Shown piece after piece: positions 10,641 through 22,204 of a stretch of DNA of 64,000 nt. The first letter of the stretch is position 1, and each line of letters begins with the position of its first letter. The notes below the pieces were generated by a model. That model did not search any database. It was not told where the DNA came from and worked only from the letters and a program-made list of their open reading frames with translations. The DNA is from Micropterix aruncella (Eukaryota > Arthropoda > Insecta > Lepidoptera > Micropterigidae). Where the stretch lies: the NCBI GenBank assembly GCA_944548615.1, contig OX155955.1:4017863-4081862 (forward strand), read 5' to 3'. Made by a program: the position numbers and the translations under genes.

Positions 10641-10934
10641 TATGACAAGTCCGACACCGCCATGATGACGACGACGACACCGCCATGACAAAAACAAAAA
10701 CGCAGCACGCGCTGTCACTGCGGTCCGCGAGCGCTGAGAGCGAACTGACGCGTTGTGGATTGCCGATTGCGCACTCACGGTCAGTTTGGCGCGACGCGCC
10801 AGTTGGATCATGGTAGCCACGGAAAATATTCGTGGCGCGTCGTCAGTGGAGTGACGATTCGACATTCACGATCAAATTTTGGATGCACGCCAGTTCAACT
10901 GACGCGAAAAACTGACCGTCAATGCCCAGCTTTA

Positions 10935-12185
10935 CATTAGTATGCGAGCAATAACAACCTCTACAATGAAATTTTCATGTGGGTTGAAAACATGCCATCG
11001 TGAGTATCATTTCCATGGCTAACTTTTTAACCCTTGGAGTAAATGGGTATTTTCATGAATGCATCTGTCTCTTTTGCAGGATTTTCGGCGACATCGACCT
11101 TAAAGTACTATAACTACGAAACTACTACACCAATCATAAAAAGAACAACTGCACAATTATTGCATTGAAATTTCGAATATAGAATATTGAAATATCATTT
11201 TTTAAAACAATTAGATAATTATGAATTATGAATTATGAGAACGTCAAAGAAGTGAAAAAAAACGCGGAACCAGATCTGGTCGTATCATACTCAACGGATA
11301 ATTGTTTCAGAACCAGATTTGGTCGTATCATACTCAACGGGTTAAGGTCTAATATCTGGTGTACACGTTTCTACAATATGTAAAGGTTTTTGAAGTAAAT
11401 TGGACTGAACAAGTTAGTTTGAACAAGTTATAATATTTTTCACTTTAAAGATAAACGCTTTTTTAAAGTAATCCCGGCTTTATTATTTCGGTATTTCGGC
11501 TTTAATTTCGGTAGCATTAATGGCTTTTACAAATAAAAATATCAGTTCCCAGATAAAGCAACCCAACATCCTCGCATCTTGATATGTATACGCTATCTAT
11601 TTCTACACTTTTTCCATATTCAATACTCTAGAGATATTCTTTGCTAGCAGACATTTTCTTGGCGTGGTCTAGCTTACTCAACGATTACTTCCCGGAAATA
11701 AATAGTAAGCGATAAAAGTATATATTTTTAAATATTTTATTTAAATAAGTATTCCATATAAAGAACATAAATACTAATTCCAATGGAAATGGGAATCGGC
11801 GCCACTGGGTGAACCATCGACCGCCGAAATTAGGTGTTTTCCGAGAAGGTTGACTAATTTGATTGGCAGTAATGTTAGTAAACATGAATTATCCTGGTTG
11901 ATATTTAGTAGTCGTGAAGTAGTTGATATTTAGCAGACATTCACTCGCATCATACCCGCGGTAGCTCCCTTTTATACGTACCCCGAATACGACTGGCAAA
12001 GTACAGAAAAGCTACTTGTACCTTAGCATTAAATTCTATAATCTATTCCCTACAAAATTTAAACAGCTGAAGGACACAAAATTAAAAAAAAAACATCAAG
12101 GAGATGCTGATAGGCCACCCTTTCTATAATCTGGCCGAATTTGAGGGCCATGATTTTTCAAATATTATTGTGCCCATTTAAATTA
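10935..12185. other. Spacer with a short direct repeat
   Basis: No gene is seen. GAACCAGATCTGGTCGTATC and its near-identical partner, each followed by ATACTCAACGG, are repeated directly at 11266-11299 and 11313-11340. The stretch 11150-11230 resembles 18000-18080. The minus-strand frame at 11685-11885 has no motif. Confidence 0.5.
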
Positions 12186-12423
12186 CACCCCTCAAATGTG
12201 AGGCGTCCCTTAAGGGATGCCTTGGCAAAATGTATACAAAATGTATATAAATTTATATAAATATAAATATAAATGTAAATGTGCGCCGCTTTATAGTAAT
12301 CCGCTCTATAGTAATGCTATAGCTCTATAGTAAACCCCGCTCTATGTAAATGTAAATGTAAATATAAATTTATATACATTTTGCCGTAGGCAACCCGAGC
12401 TAATCGCCATTCATTTGAGGGGT
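12186..12423. mobile_element. Palindromic MITE, ACCCCTCAAATG termini
   Basis: ACCCCTCAAATG at 12186 is matched by its exact reverse complement CATTTGAGGGGT ending at 12423. A second inner inverted pair (GGCAAAATGTATA and TATACATTTTGCC) makes most of the 238 bp self-complementary. A near-palindrome AGGCGTCCCTTAAGGGATGCCT lies just inside the left end. TTAA follows the right end, but the left end lacks it, so a piggyBac origin is possible and not shown. No coding capacity. Confidence 0.6.
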
Positions 12424-13600
12424 TAAAAAAGTAGAGCCTTATTGTCTGATTATTTTACATTATCTTATATGTGTACTTTTTGTTTAAAATGCATAACGTA
12501 GATTTAATTTGAATATTTAACATTTTACTGACAATTTGAATATTACGATGAATAATTTTACTACGTATATTTTCGAATTACTAAATACTTCAAATGTTAG
12601 GCTTCTATTTTGATTATTTATATTTATAGTTTAATAATCTAGTAGTTAATTCTTGAGTACCTACATATGTATGTATGTTCAGTAAAGAGTAGTAACGAAA
12701 CTTACTACCTAACCCAATTATTTTGACACGTCCAAGAGCGGTCTTTAGCCGTCAATTGGAAACGACGAAAATGAAATTAAAAAAAAAGTATAGACATGGT
12801 ATATTTATAACGATAAAATATTTGATGACCAACTTATTTTAACCGCAATAACACTTAATTAAAATCAATCATCAGTCGTTGTGACGATTTAGAAACTACG
12901 TCTAATTTTCGCTAAAAATAATGTTCCATCAAAACCCACTATCAATCGTGATTTTGGGGATACAATTCTGTAGCAGATAGGCATAGTCCTGGGCTACAGC
13001 GTGCTAGAGGATAAGCTAAAAAAAAATGTGGCAGCCCTAGAAAGTTTTCCAAACAATCTAGCGGTTCCCCAATTCGACACCGAACTCAAGAAATTTGACT
13101 GCGCATATGGCGCAATCACGACATGCCTGACGATATCGGAGCTAAAATTAGACTCGCGCGCATGGTTGGAATTCGTACTAGAATTATAGTATTTTTGCTA
13201 TAATTTCATGCCATGTACTATATACTATCGCAATATCAAGATAGTACGCAAAAGTAGGTAATATAATTTCTTTATACGCCTATGCAGATCAATTTTACCT
13301 TGATTTTTATATAATTTTCGAAATTACATTGCACAAAAAGTTGTAAAGAATTTATAACCTACGAGGACATATTACGTCGCATTATTGACGTACCCAATTT
13401 AGAAGAATTGGCTGATATTGACGTTGTTTTACCATAGGAATTCAACTTTTAATTATGATTATTTAGGTAAGATGAAAAACCTAACTCGCAATTGTTTTTT
13501 TTAATTTAAATCTATATCAAAATGAATGCATAAATAAGTGTAGGTACTATATATTTTTGTAAATTACTATACATTTGCCGTCCATAGACAATAATTTTCT
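12424..13600. other. AT-rich spacer, unrecognised 62-codon frame
   Basis: A plus-strand frame at 13001-13189 encodes a charged 62-residue peptide (contains FPNNLAVPQFDTELKKFD). I do not recognise it, and no flanking exon or transposon ends are visible. The rest is AT-rich. Confidence 0.4.
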
Positions 13601-14117
13601 GAGAGCCCGATTCCAACCCTGCTCGCGCGCGGCATTCACAGAGGCGTATCTCAGCAGTACGTCTACCGATCCGAACGGGAGTGGTCGCGCTTGAAGAAGC
13701 TTACTCTGACAAAATAGCCATAACCGATCGAGCTTAATTCAGGCGTTATAAGACTTACAGAATTTGTTGCAGAATTTTGACGGGTGCTCGGATATCGCGC
13801 CCTTGCGTTCGACACTTAGGATCCAGAAATGACGCGAAGAGACTCGGGAAGTAGGACAGAGGGACGCCAATCCACGTGAATCCTTCTGACTATGGCGGAA
13901 CGTATCCGTCTCCACAAAGAGCCCGCTAGATCAAGGTTAGCATAGGAATCTCAATTATTTGCAATTGCAGAGGCATACTCGAGCGGCGTAGGGCAGATTA
14001 GTTGGCGGTCTGTGCGCCAGAATACCATTGGCGCTAGCAGTTGGCTACACCGCAGTTCAAATCTATCTTGATAGGCAAAATATCTGTACTCTAATGCCTA
14101 TACTGTATATACAGCAT
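13601..14117. other. Moderately GC-rich stretch of unknown nature
   Basis: Between about 13610 and 13930 the sequence is CpG-containing and unlike its neighbours, but has no long frame, inverted ends or similarity to other parts of the window. Possibly host single-copy DNA or a transposon not represented elsewhere here. Confidence 0.35.
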
Positions 14118-14129
14118 GGACAAGACCTT

Positions 14130-14792
14130 TGGCAGCTAATGGGCTCTGTTGCAGTTAGGCCACTAAGACTCATGTGTATATTGTCGGCCAAATCCACGGG
14201 TCAACACCCATCCGGCAGACTACACGCAGAAGTGCGAGTTTGGGTTGGACTCTGGCCTGTGGGCCAGTTTCCCTAGGAATCAACCTTCGGGCGCTCCTGG
14301 AAGGTTTGCGCACTGTGTGGCGTCATTCAATCGACTGTGCATTACGACTGATAGCTGGGGGAGTCTGGAAACGTCTTTGTTTCCTATAGAGCGGGGGTAG
14401 TTATTAACCTTGCGGCAACTGCTCTTGAAACGACCAATCGGCTACCGGATACCGGGTAAAGAACCAGTCAAAAGATGCTGTGGTCCTCGATATATTTGGT
14501 AGACACCAAATCACCGCTACGTATAAAGTGAGAGGATCGCGCAAGCGACCTCGAACCGTAAATAGTCGGGAGGTCGGGGATATTTGTCCGAAACTGGTAG
14601 CCAGGGGGCGAGTTGGTTCTACTGGGTTACCTTTCTAGTTCCTCGCCGTAAGGCGTTGGATTCTACTGGACGGTAGATTTGTATTTTCCACAAAGTCTTC
14701 TACACTTACCTCACGGGAGATAGAATGATCATTATCATTAAAACTTCTTGGAGTAACGGGTTCGCCCATTGTAGTCGACAAAACACAATTGT
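14130..14792 (+). mobile_element. SINE-like retroposon, copy B
   Basis: Collinear with copy A from the TCCACGGGTCAACACCCATCC region to the 3' words GGTTCGCCCATTGTAGTCGAC. It is older: many substitutions, and the 3' hairpin is partly lost. Flanking words ACAAGACCTT (14120-14129) and ACAAGGCCTT (14793-14802) look like a decayed 10-bp target duplication. No coding function is inferred for the overlapping frames at 14028-14389. Confidence 0.75.
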
Positions 14793-14802
14793 ACAAGGCC
14801 TT

Positions 14803-15625
14803 CAACATATCCCACTGTGGCTGCTCTGCTAAAACGCTTTCGCGAAATTTTGTACAGGACTCAGATTGAAAATGAAAATGTTATACATTGAGTTACGCAC
14901 AGGACCCACTCTTAAATTAACATTTTATTAAAACTATCCAAAAAATCTTACCAATGTGAGTCGTTTGTACGATTTGCAAATAATTCTAAAACGTTTTTTT
15001 TTGTTACAACGGTTTACCCGGAAGAAGCCGCAAAGACAACGCGAACGTATTTATAAATAGACGATGCCTCAACTCGCCGAGCTGAGATGGATAAAGACAT
15101 TATCTCGAAATGGAATAATATCTCGTGGGGCCGGACGCCGCGCGCCCACGCCCGTCTCTCTCTCCTCCGTGTGAGAATAGCGAAATACGGCACAAAGTCA
15201 ACAGTGTGACACGCTCTTTACGTCCATTCCCAGGGGCGTCCCGCGGGCCGTCGATTCTGTTATGAGATCGTACTTAGGAATAAACTAGTTTAAGCTCGCA
15301 TTACACTTACAAACTCGATTCCAGGCGGCGGGTTTGTTTGTATGTATGGACGAGTGCTGCGCGACGCGCCCCGAAGAAAATTCCGTTGTCTCGTTCGGGG
15401 GACATCAAGTAACGAAGTCAAAAATAACATCGCGTATTAGCGGCTAACGACAAAGGAGAATATCACGTAAAGAATAGGTACAACTGAATAGAGGGTACAA
15501 GTGGACTAATGTGAAACTACTCTTAATAAGTCTTCGAACAGTTACCTACAAAATAAGCACGTAGTAGTATTTTTGAAAGTTAATGGTAGACTTAATCCTT
15601 TTTTTTTCTCGGGGTTGTTCATGCA
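14803..15625. other. Spacer with GC-rich block
   Basis: 15110-15430 is GC- and CpG-rich (for example CCGGACGCCGCGCGCCCACG), with an AT-rich flank on each side. No open frame extends through it. A host promoter or first-exon region is one possibility; nothing visible proves it. Confidence 0.35.
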
Positions 15626-15835
15626 TTGGTGAGTAATAAAACTTTATTTTACACTTCTACAAATTTCGTGGGTTGGAAAACAATTAAAAGAACGGGCGAT
15701 TGTTCAACCTTCTACTTGAAAAGGGTGCTGTATTCAATACCCCTATTATTTTTGTGTAGCTGCAATTTGAACCCGTCGAAAGATGGTCGTTTTGAAACAG
15801 TTTTTGAATCTCTTCATGAACATTTGGAACAATGA
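15626..15835 (+). other. Unrecognised 69-codon open frame
   Basis: A plus-strand frame ends in a peptide containing KDGRFETVFESLHEHLEQ. Its composition is less AT-driven than most chance frames here. No family is recognised, and no start context or splice signal supports it. Possibly a transposon remnant. Confidence 0.2.
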
Positions 15836-16137
15836 TACGGAAAAATGTCTACAGTGCTATTGACCTGTGAACGCTATTTATATATTTTATTCCAATTGGT
15901 ATAATTGGTGTAATTAATCGATAAAAAATCATAATTCACCACAGAGAAGGACATTTAGTGGGAAAAATCCAACAAATGGGAAATTCTGGGAAACTGACGA
16001 ATTCTAATATGCGATAATTAGCTTTAATTCATAATTCATGCTTTTATTGTATATTCTGAATGAATAAATTGAATACTGAATACTGAATAAGTTTATGAAA
16101 TCCATTATCCGATCAAAACATTAAAAGTAACCGACCA

Positions 16138-16950
16138 AGTCGAGGACGTTCCGATGACTGGAAGACCGAAAAGGATTGGCGAATTTTCGGATTACTCTGT
16201 AGTTGCTTCATACTTGAGGTCAAGAAAGAAGTCAAGCCGTGATATTAATGTTATACGGCGTTTCGGTAACCCCATCGGCAGTTCGAAGAGTCCTACTGAA
16301 AAATAACCTTCGTAGGCGTGTGGCCAAATGGGAACTATTACTTCTAAAGAATAGTCGTCAGACACGATTATATTTTTGCCTAATGACCTAAAGCTTGTAT
16401 CATGGAGTACTGAAAAATGGTCCTCTGAATAGGTGATTCCAAATATAAAATTTTCGGAACTAATCGTTGCCAATTCGTTCGCAGTCGCACTGGAGATCAA
16501 CATAAATATCAGTGTTTGGCTGCAATAGCACAGGGAGGTTCCTTAATGGTTTGGGGGTATTTTTTTGCAACTAGGATTACACACTTGGTCATAATTCATG
16601 AGAGACTGGATGCATATGGTTACATGAAAATAAAATTAACCATCTAAATAAGGAAGTATGCTATTCCATCTAGACGCCGTTTGATTGAAAAAACTGTATC
16701 TTACAGCAAGGCAATAACCCCACGCACACATCAAAAATAAAAGAGATATATTTGGAGCAAAAAAACGAGCTGAGGTTCTTGATTTGTTCAAGAGTCCTGA
16801 TCATAATTTTATTGCGCACCTTTCGGAATATTTAGGCAATAAAAAACATGGAAATACACATATTAAATGAGGAATATATGTGAAAATGGCCTAAAGAAGA
16901 AATGCTCGAAGACTTCATTTAAAAAACAAATTGCAAGAGAAGGCTCATTA
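16138..16950 (+). pseudogene. Tc1-like transposase remnant
   Basis: Reading across frameshifts, the plus strand shows an N-terminal GRPKR motif (16163), then FNIFG-like KYKIFGTNRCQFVRSRTG near 16443, GGSLMVWGYF near 16530 (family form GGSVMVWG), and QQGNNPTHTSK near 16700 (family form QQDNDPKHTS). In the last motif the catalytic Asp is changed to Gly. A final EEMLEDFI matches the C-terminus. Stops and shifts throughout mean it is dead. Tc1 transposases cut and paste at TA sites with a DDE/D catalytic triad. Terminal repeats were not found. Confidence 0.75.
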
Positions 16951-19430
16951 GAAATTAGGTTTTAATTTAATTTTTAATGTAGTTGCTTATATCAATTGAT
17001 TTAAATTACACGTAAATGTGTCGAATTAATTGTGAAATAATCGATTATTACTTATCGAGTTTTCGAGCTGAATCATACGCAGGCTGAATTTTATATATAA
17101 GAAATATGGGAAACCTAAATTAGGAGAAAAATCTAGCAATAGATACTGAAGCTCCCCAGCACATATGACACATAACATAAGAATTGTTCGAGTCCACGAT
17201 TCTCATGTTATAAAAAGTCGATTACAATACAATACTCACTAGCCCACTTCAGCATCTGCGTCGGTAATTTATGTCCTTAAACGTAACAGCACAGATAAAT
17301 CAGAGATTTATGTACAGTTCCAACAGGTACGACACGATTACGAATACGTTACGAGTACGTAAACTAATGAATGATTGAAAGTAATGAATTATATAGATAA
17401 ATTTCGTAGGCAAGGGAAGGTTATAGTCACGATGATGCCACCCTTAACTGAAAAAATTGCGACGTTGATGTGGATTGACATACCGCTGTTAGCAAAATAA
17501 ATACATTTTCCTTTATAACAGGATCGGTATAAAAAATAAGAAAATAAAGACGGTATCCGATTCGGCGTATGTGGATTTTGGGACAGACTGCAAAAAGAAC
17601 CTACTATATTGTTGAGGAAAACCACTACCAGATACAGCGGAAAGACTCACGTAACTCAATTATCCTGTCCCATTAGTTGTCTATCAGCAATATGCATGAG
17701 ATTTAATAAAATCTGGGGAAAACCAAATACATGATTCCCCACATTGAAAGAATGAACCCAGCTTATCTTTTTGCTGTACATCCCTATACCTTTAAATATG
17801 TTAATAGATTAACTTACCTCTGCTAAATGATTACTAGCGACAATAAAACTAATTAACCCCTCCTCTCGCGAAGTAAAAACTCACCTATCACTTTTGCGCG
17901 CGACATATTCGGGCATAAAATCGACGCGAGTCAACGGCCTTGAGAAAAACGATCATAACTTATAAACCACTAAACGGATTAAAAAAAGATAAGGAGAAAA
18001 ATGATCGCATTGAAATTTGAGATATAAAACATTATAATCTTATCTCGTAAAACAATTAAGATAATAATGAATAAATATTACAAAATTGGCAAACTGAAAA
18101 AACTCGCCTATAAAATCATTTCGATTTTTTTGTCACAAAATACGTAAAATATGCAAAAATTGTAAATACAGTTATGTTCTTTATTAAATGCTTTACCAAA
18201 ACGATATTTGTTTTTTACTTATTTGCATACAAAAATATTTATTTATTCAGCCAAGAAAAATTTTATGTATTCTCGTAAAAAAAAAAATATATATTTTTAA
18301 TTTGTGACTACTTATGGTATTTTTTAATATGGAATTCTTTCAAAATAACTTTATTACTACATCACACTTCTTAGAAATCACACCAGAACTTTGAGCTTTG
18401 TCTGATATTATAGAAAAATCTAAAGTTTTGAGAGTTTCCGCGTCCGAACTTAATAATAAACTTTGAATGCTCATAATATAAAATTCGTTAGATTTTTTCA
18501 ATTATATTGTCTTATCATAGACTTATTATATGTCTAATAACTAATTACTATACTCCAAAGAGTCACATTTCATCGAAAAACTATGGAAAATCGCACTTTA
18601 TTCTCTCATAGTAATTATCAAAACAAGTTTCTTTGCGCGATTCATATTACAAAACAAGATATAATGTTCAAAATACGCCTAATTATGTGATAACTTAGGA
18701 TGTAAATGAAGCAATACTTATTTTGTTAGTAAATTAAAGCGACATTACGTCATATTTCGCAATATATCGGGATATTTCATAAACATTACAAAATAATAAC
18801 AACCATTTTTTCGCGAGCCGTTTGTTGTCGCCGAAGTGTTTTCTTTAAAAATTCGTGAAAAACAGCAAATGGACTATCTCAAATGACTAATCCTCATTCC
18901 GAAACTACTTAAAATGCATATTACTCACTGTTCTCCAGTAAATAACACTCAAAAACTGCACACACACACATTTTATCACCAATTTCGCGGAGCCGTACGC
19001 GGCCGTGCGATTTACCGACGGGAGACTAGGCGTTTGACGTCTATGCTCACTTTTTAAATCGTTGTTCGATATTGCCACACGGAAATCTTGAATTAAAGAT
19101 ATTTTGGCCATATCGTTGCGCCCTCAGAAAGCATATAGTACGACGTTTCGAATCGTAAATTGCATTTTTCGCAGCGGCGAGCGCTTGGTCCGGTAGCGGA
19201 CATTACGGAGTTTAGGCGGCCGACATAAATTTCCCGAAATGGATGTTACGGAGCGAGCGGGTATGAAATTACGCTGCAAATATTTGTTGTGACTTCGGAC
19301 TCCAGTCTCAAATAAAATGTCGTCTGTAATTTTGAAGAACTAAGCTCATTCAATGACCAGGATCAAGCTAAATCAATCAATCAATCGATCAATCAAGGAT
19401 CAAGCTAAATCTAGCTCTTTCAAACGATCA
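16951..19430. other. AT-rich spacer, no gene seen
   Basis: Mostly AT-rich. 17880-18110 resembles 11080-11240 over a weak ~100-bp stretch, probably an old repeat. A CpG-containing patch lies at 19140-19290. An (AATC)n tract, with a nearby repeated AAGGATCAAGCTAAATC-like word, lies at about 19370-19410. The minus-strand frames at 17389-17625 and 18905-19111 have no motifs. Confidence 0.5.
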
Positions 19431-19525
19431 AGGTGAAGCTCTACGAGACACTCACGAGACCAGTCTTAATTACCGCTTCAGAAACATGGACTCTCACTAA
19501 AGCTTGTAGCTCTAAAGTTATTTTC
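19430..19525 (+). mobile_element. LINE reverse transcriptase scrap
   Basis: The frame reads VKLYETLTRPVLITASETWTLTK. This matches the post-palm block of RTE-type LINEs (family form K..(I/L)Y.(T/S).(V/I)RPVL.YG.ETW(T/A)LTK). Only about 30 residues remain; flanking sequence is unrelated. Identification rests on one motif. Confidence 0.55.
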
Positions 19526-20193
19526 GCTACTACAATTAGAGGGCGCGGTCGCGAAGCTGACTACATAAATAAAGATGCGGTCGATTTCATATCGTGTCGC
19601 CTCTGGTGTATAATTCTACAAGTGTATTTAAACTGTGGCAGCACCTTCGTCAAAGCGTAACAATTTACACAGCCGCGCATATTGTGGGTTGAAGGGGAAG
19701 GTGTTTATGCGTGAAAGATAAGGGGGAATGCCGGTGGTGGAGGATGTTGCTTCGCAGTTTAATTAAAACATGTCTGTTGTCGGGAGTAATAAATCACAGT
19801 CGATGTTTAAGCCAACGTGTGATCTACGCGAAATCCTCCGTTCCGTTTTCAGCTCGTTCAAGCCGCCCCCGCACCATTCACTCCACCTCCCTTCCTCTCT
19901 CTGCAGTCCTCTTGAAGTTACAAACAACGGAGTTAGCGAGCGAATTGACTCCTTAAATAATTTACTTTGGTGTGAGATGACTCGAGAATGCTCGCGAGTA
20001 ACTTTTGAATGTGCTTTTAGGAACGATTCTAGGGCGTTTTAGGTAGACATGTCAAGTTGTGTATTGAGATTGAGGCTATATATAGGCATTGACGATAGAT
20101 GTACAAGTAATAAATAGTAGAACATTTTAAGGTTCATTTACGCTTTTAATACTTTTTGATTACTAAAGTCTACTTTTCTAAGAAGTAACATGT
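19526..20193. other. Spacer, partly GC-rich
   Basis: 19700-19950 is more balanced in composition, with overlapping open frames of 81 and 90 codons in two frames (19711-19956, 19770-20042). Neither shows a domain. Confidence 0.35.
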
Positions 20194-20345
20194 TTATTTA
20201 TTTATTTATTTATTTTTAGGAAAACCAGCAGCTAATTATAATTTAACGAAAAGACGGAGTAGTATAACAAAGATCCAATTAAAGGTTTTCAAGTTTAATT
20301 AACGTTGTAGAAACATATGTGATCTTTCAATTAAAAATACATCAA
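20194..20345 (-). mobile_element. Jockey-like LINE 3' end fragment
   Basis: A (TTTA)n tract at 20194-20216, then TAGGAAAACCAGCAGCTAAT and later CCAATTAAAGGTTTTC. This mirrors the minus-strand 3' UTR of the LINE at 58373-58541 in order and spacing. Only the 3' tail survives, as expected for heavy 5' truncation. Confidence 0.55.
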
Positions 20346-20559
20346 AAAATATTCAAAAATTAGTGCTAAAGAATTCACTGTTCAGCCGCTGCCTAGCTGA
20401 GTTAATACTCGTACAGAATAGATGTTTTCCCCTACTTTCTTTTTCCTCTCCCAATTCTCTCTCCTCGGGCATTCTGAGTTTTAGGAAGTTTGTATTTTAC
20501 TTACACAAAAAATAATAATATTTACTTTCACAACGAGCGCATGTACCTCTGCATTGTTA

Positions 20560-20715
20560 TTAGGTTAATTGTAAGATATGTGGCAATAAGGTCGTGCCAT
20601 ATATGATACGTGTAAGATATATGGCAATATGTAGCAATAACCATGTGGCAATAAGCTCGCCTTTTTATGTTCTAATGTTTAAGCGCAAATAAAAAGTTTA
20701 TTATTATTATTAACG
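20560..20715 (+). mobile_element. LINE 3' tail, ATATGGCAATA family
   Basis: Contains GTGGCAATAAG, then CTCGCCTTTTTATGTT, then GCAAATAAAAAGTTTATTATT. The LINE ending near 51660 has the same order (GTAGCAATAAGTCCGCC, then GTGCAATAAAAAG). The first part is internally repeated. Only the tail is present. Confidence 0.5.
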
Positions 20716-22204
20716 TCAGAAAAATACGATATTTTGAAATAATTCTTCACTGTAAGTATTAGATTTTAGTGAAGCATTGCATGTCGACTACGCGGTAAGT
20801 AAACAAGGCTTAGATAATCATAGATTTATTTAAAAGCATGCAAAAATAGCAACGCACTAAAAAGCATACATCAAGTGTATGTCCGAGCAATCTTGCGTAG
20901 GGTGCTATTATTTAATCTTCGCTCTAAGTGTACATAAAACCCCTTTTTGAAATCCGAAAACGGCGTTGGCTGAAATTCCTGGACTTTAAACTCTTAAATT
21001 CCTTCAACCTGAGCTCTAATTTCTCTGAGCAATGCGATCGGTACAATATCGTGTCAATTCAGAACCGTCGCTAGTAAAGCTTACATCTTAAATTGATATT
21101 TAAGATACTGAAAAATGAGCTTTATTACCTTCAGTTGATTTATACATTTATGTAATGCAAAAATACACAATTTTATATACAGGTTGTTCAGGGCCTGGAA
21201 TCATTATTGAATAAGTAATGCTGTGCATTAAACTGAACTAGAAAAACAGAAAGTGAGATATTTTCAAAGTTAGGAGATCAAATAGGATTATTCTAAATGA
21301 AAATTTGGGTTGAAAATTATCAATAACTTTTTTTGATTTAGGCTTTGTTTACCGAGGAAAATAAATTTTATTTCAACATTACACTATTCCATTTTATCTC
21401 AGTAACGAAGACCTACATTAAAATATTTACATGGTTTGTCAACTCAATTCAATATGTAGAATCCCCAACAAAAATTCTTCATTATTAAGTTGAATTATTT
21501 TCTTTTTTCCAAAAACTAAATTTTCTTGATGTTCCTTGTTTAGTTCTATGCACCAAATTACCAATTAAGAAAAGGATTTTAAGTCCAGATCACCTGTATA
21601 TCTACTATGCAAGTTACATTAATAATTAATATTATTCGAATAAATAGCAAAATAATGATTATTTAGGTCATATTTTTGAACGAAGAATTAATACTTAAAT
21701 GAATTATTAGGGCATAGTACTATACAATAATTTTAATGAATTATTAGGGCACAGTACTAGGTGGAAGGGAGTGTCACCCAACTAAACTCTCTTAAGCTCG
21801 AGAACATTATGTTTAAGAGAATAAGATTAAAAGGAATTATCTTAATATGTACGGTTAGGTATTCGAATATCGCGAAATAGAAAAAAAATATCTTTCCAGT
21901 TTATATTATTTATTTTATGGGAAATATTTTTCTAAGTACACTCTGTAGTTTAAGTCGATCGATCTTAGTTGTCAATTTTTATACATAGATATTCGAATCA
22001 CCATGCTACCGCGTCTCTGTGGTGAATTACAATGAACGGAAAGGACCGAGAGCGCCGATAGGTTCCGATCGCCCACGACGCAAGCTCAAGGTCGTATTGG
22101 CGAGTTGATTATATATGATAAGAAACGACACTGCACTTGCCTTTGTTGGTAATAGTTTAAGAGTTATTAGGGAAGACTATATGTATGTTTGTATACTATA
22201 TAAT
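20716..22204. other. AT-rich spacer, no gene seen
   Basis: No open frame above chance. A short direct repeat, GAATTATTAGGGCA(C/T)AGTACTA, occurs at about 21702 and 21737. Confidence 0.5.

Larger units (their letters stand above)
9680..10931. mobile_element. PIF/Harbinger-like DNA transposon, internally deleted
   Basis: The ends are inverted repeats of about 35 bp: AGCTGGACATTGACGGTCAG on the left and AGCTGGGCATTGACGGTCAG read inward from the right, both continuing TTTTTCGCGTCAGT. The element is flanked by the trinucleotide TTA (9677-9679 and 10932-10934). A TTA/TAA 3-bp duplication is typical of PIF/Harbinger. Sub-terminal GACGC/GCGTCA words recur at both ends. A MADF-domain fragment, the kind of DNA-binding partner that PIF/Harbinger elements encode beside their transposase, lies at 10530-10640. 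No DDE transposase is found. A LINE 3' tail seems inserted near 9911. Confidence 0.7.

Noticed and set aside
10755..10940. 61-codon plus-strand frame opposite the MADF fragment
   Set aside because: Lies in the terminal repeat and has no domain; the minus-strand reading explains the region better.
12186..12423. Calling the palindromic MITE piggyBac-derived
   Set aside because: TTAA is present only at the right edge; the left edge reads TACA. Evidence insufficient.
13001..13189. 62-codon frame as a host exon
   Set aside because: No splice sites, homology or second exon could be supported from the sequence.
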